Part shown: one piece after another, positions 6,091-6,217 of the stretch
Position numbering within the stretch: the first letter of the stretch is position 1
Layout: every line of letters starts with the position of its first letter
From: Candidatus Scatomorpha stercoravium
Lineage (GTDB): Bacteria > Bacillota > Clostridia > Oscillospirales > Oscillospiraceae
DNA length: 6,217 bases
Reading direction: 5' to 3'
NCBI GenBank assembly: GCA_018716005.1
Contig: DVKN01000193.1
Location: 1 to 6,217, forward strand
Translations under genes and position numbers: made by a program
The notes under the pieces: model-generated
What the model was told of the DNA's origin: nothing
The model's database searches: none
What the model saw: the letters and a program-made list of their open reading frames with translations, nothing else

Positions 6091-6134
6091 TGAGGGACGC
6101 TTTCTTTTGGCAAGACAAAAGAAAGCGCCCCTCA
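6091..6134. repeat. Long near-perfect inverted repeat (hairpin)
   Basis: Arms 6091-6109 and 6116-6134 pair over 19 positions with a single mismatch (A6097 opposite C6128) around a 6-nt loop. The inner stem contains CGCTTTCTTTTG and CAAAAGAAAGCG. Neither strand has a T tract after the stem, so it is not a standard intrinsic terminator. It may be a repetitive element, a transcript 3'-end stabiliser or a protein-binding palindrome. Confidence 0.65.
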
Positions 6135-6217
6135 GAAAAGGTTTATGCCAGGTTCAGCCGTTTCTTCAGCGACCAGGCGGTTAGGCAGTACAGCACTGCG
6201 CAGCGGGCGGCGTTCAG

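Larger units (their letters stand above)
5838..6217. other. Gene-poor, palindrome-rich intergenic region
   Basis: I see no convincing complete gene here. The region holds repeat units A and B, a nested hairpin at 6008-6040 (GTCC/GGAC around GCCGGC at 6015-6020 and 6029-6034), and a long hairpin at 6091-6134. Open frames on both strands run through these palindromes, lack clear ribosome binding sites and give Arg/Pro/Gly-rich products that look like translated repeat. A minus-strand frame entering from the right edge ends with TAA at 6145-6143 and could be the tail of a gene or more repeat sequence. Confidence 0.6.

Noticed and set aside
5745..6113. A 122-codon minus-strand open frame in the right intergenic region
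   Set aside because: It runs through at least four palindromes, the 5799-5837 terminator and the Pho-box-like repeats. It has no clear ribosome binding site and encodes an Arg/Pro/Gly-rich product that looks like translated repeat.
1..6217. Novel defence system, mobile element or other undescribed multi-gene system
   Set aside because: All four supported genes are well-known housekeeping families with intact motifs in sensible order, and there is no transposase, integrase, phage or toxin-like gene.

Overview
The window is GC-rich bacterial DNA carrying four chromosomal housekeeping genes and about 530 bp of palindrome-rich intergenic sequence at the right end. The class B penicillin-binding protein with an SCN second motif, the mreD-mrdA pairing, and the intergenic CTCCCCTT...AAGGGGAG hairpins suggest a GC-rich clostridial Firmicute, possibly a gut Oscillospiraceae/Ruminococcaceae-like organism. 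The genus cannot be fixed from the sequence. Isoleucine is often encoded by ATA, which is unusual for GC-rich DNA.

Layout. Positions 1-357 (+) are the 3' part of mreD, cut by the window edge. Positions 400-2565 (+) are a complete elongation-type penicillin-binding protein 2 (mrdA). Positions 2585-2634 hold a strong bidirectional terminator between convergent genes. Positions 2634-4748 (-) are a complete polyphosphate kinase (ppk1). Positions 4745-5656 (-) are a short Ppx/GppA phosphatase (ppx) that overlaps ppk1 by 4 nt. Positions 5689-5753 hold a promoter for ppx-ppk1: an extended -10, a weak -35, and three 11-bp-spaced TTTACA/TTAACA-like repeats that resemble a PhoP/PhoB box. From 5755 to the end I see hairpins and repeat units but no convincing complete gene.

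How the genes work together. MreD and PBP2 belong to the Rod complex that builds lateral-wall peptidoglycan. Ppk1 makes inorganic polyphosphate from ATP, and Ppx is expected to degrade it (or to hydrolyse pppGpp). Their coupled order and the Pho-box-like promoter suggest one phosphate-responsive polyphosphate operon.

I found no CRISPR array, tRNA, rRNA, transposase, phage or defence gene, and no evidence of an undescribed multi-gene system. The observations most worth following are regulatory: the putative Pho box, the TTG start of ppx, the bidirectional terminator that runs into the ppk1 stop codon, and a pair of hairpin units whose arms differ but stay complementary.
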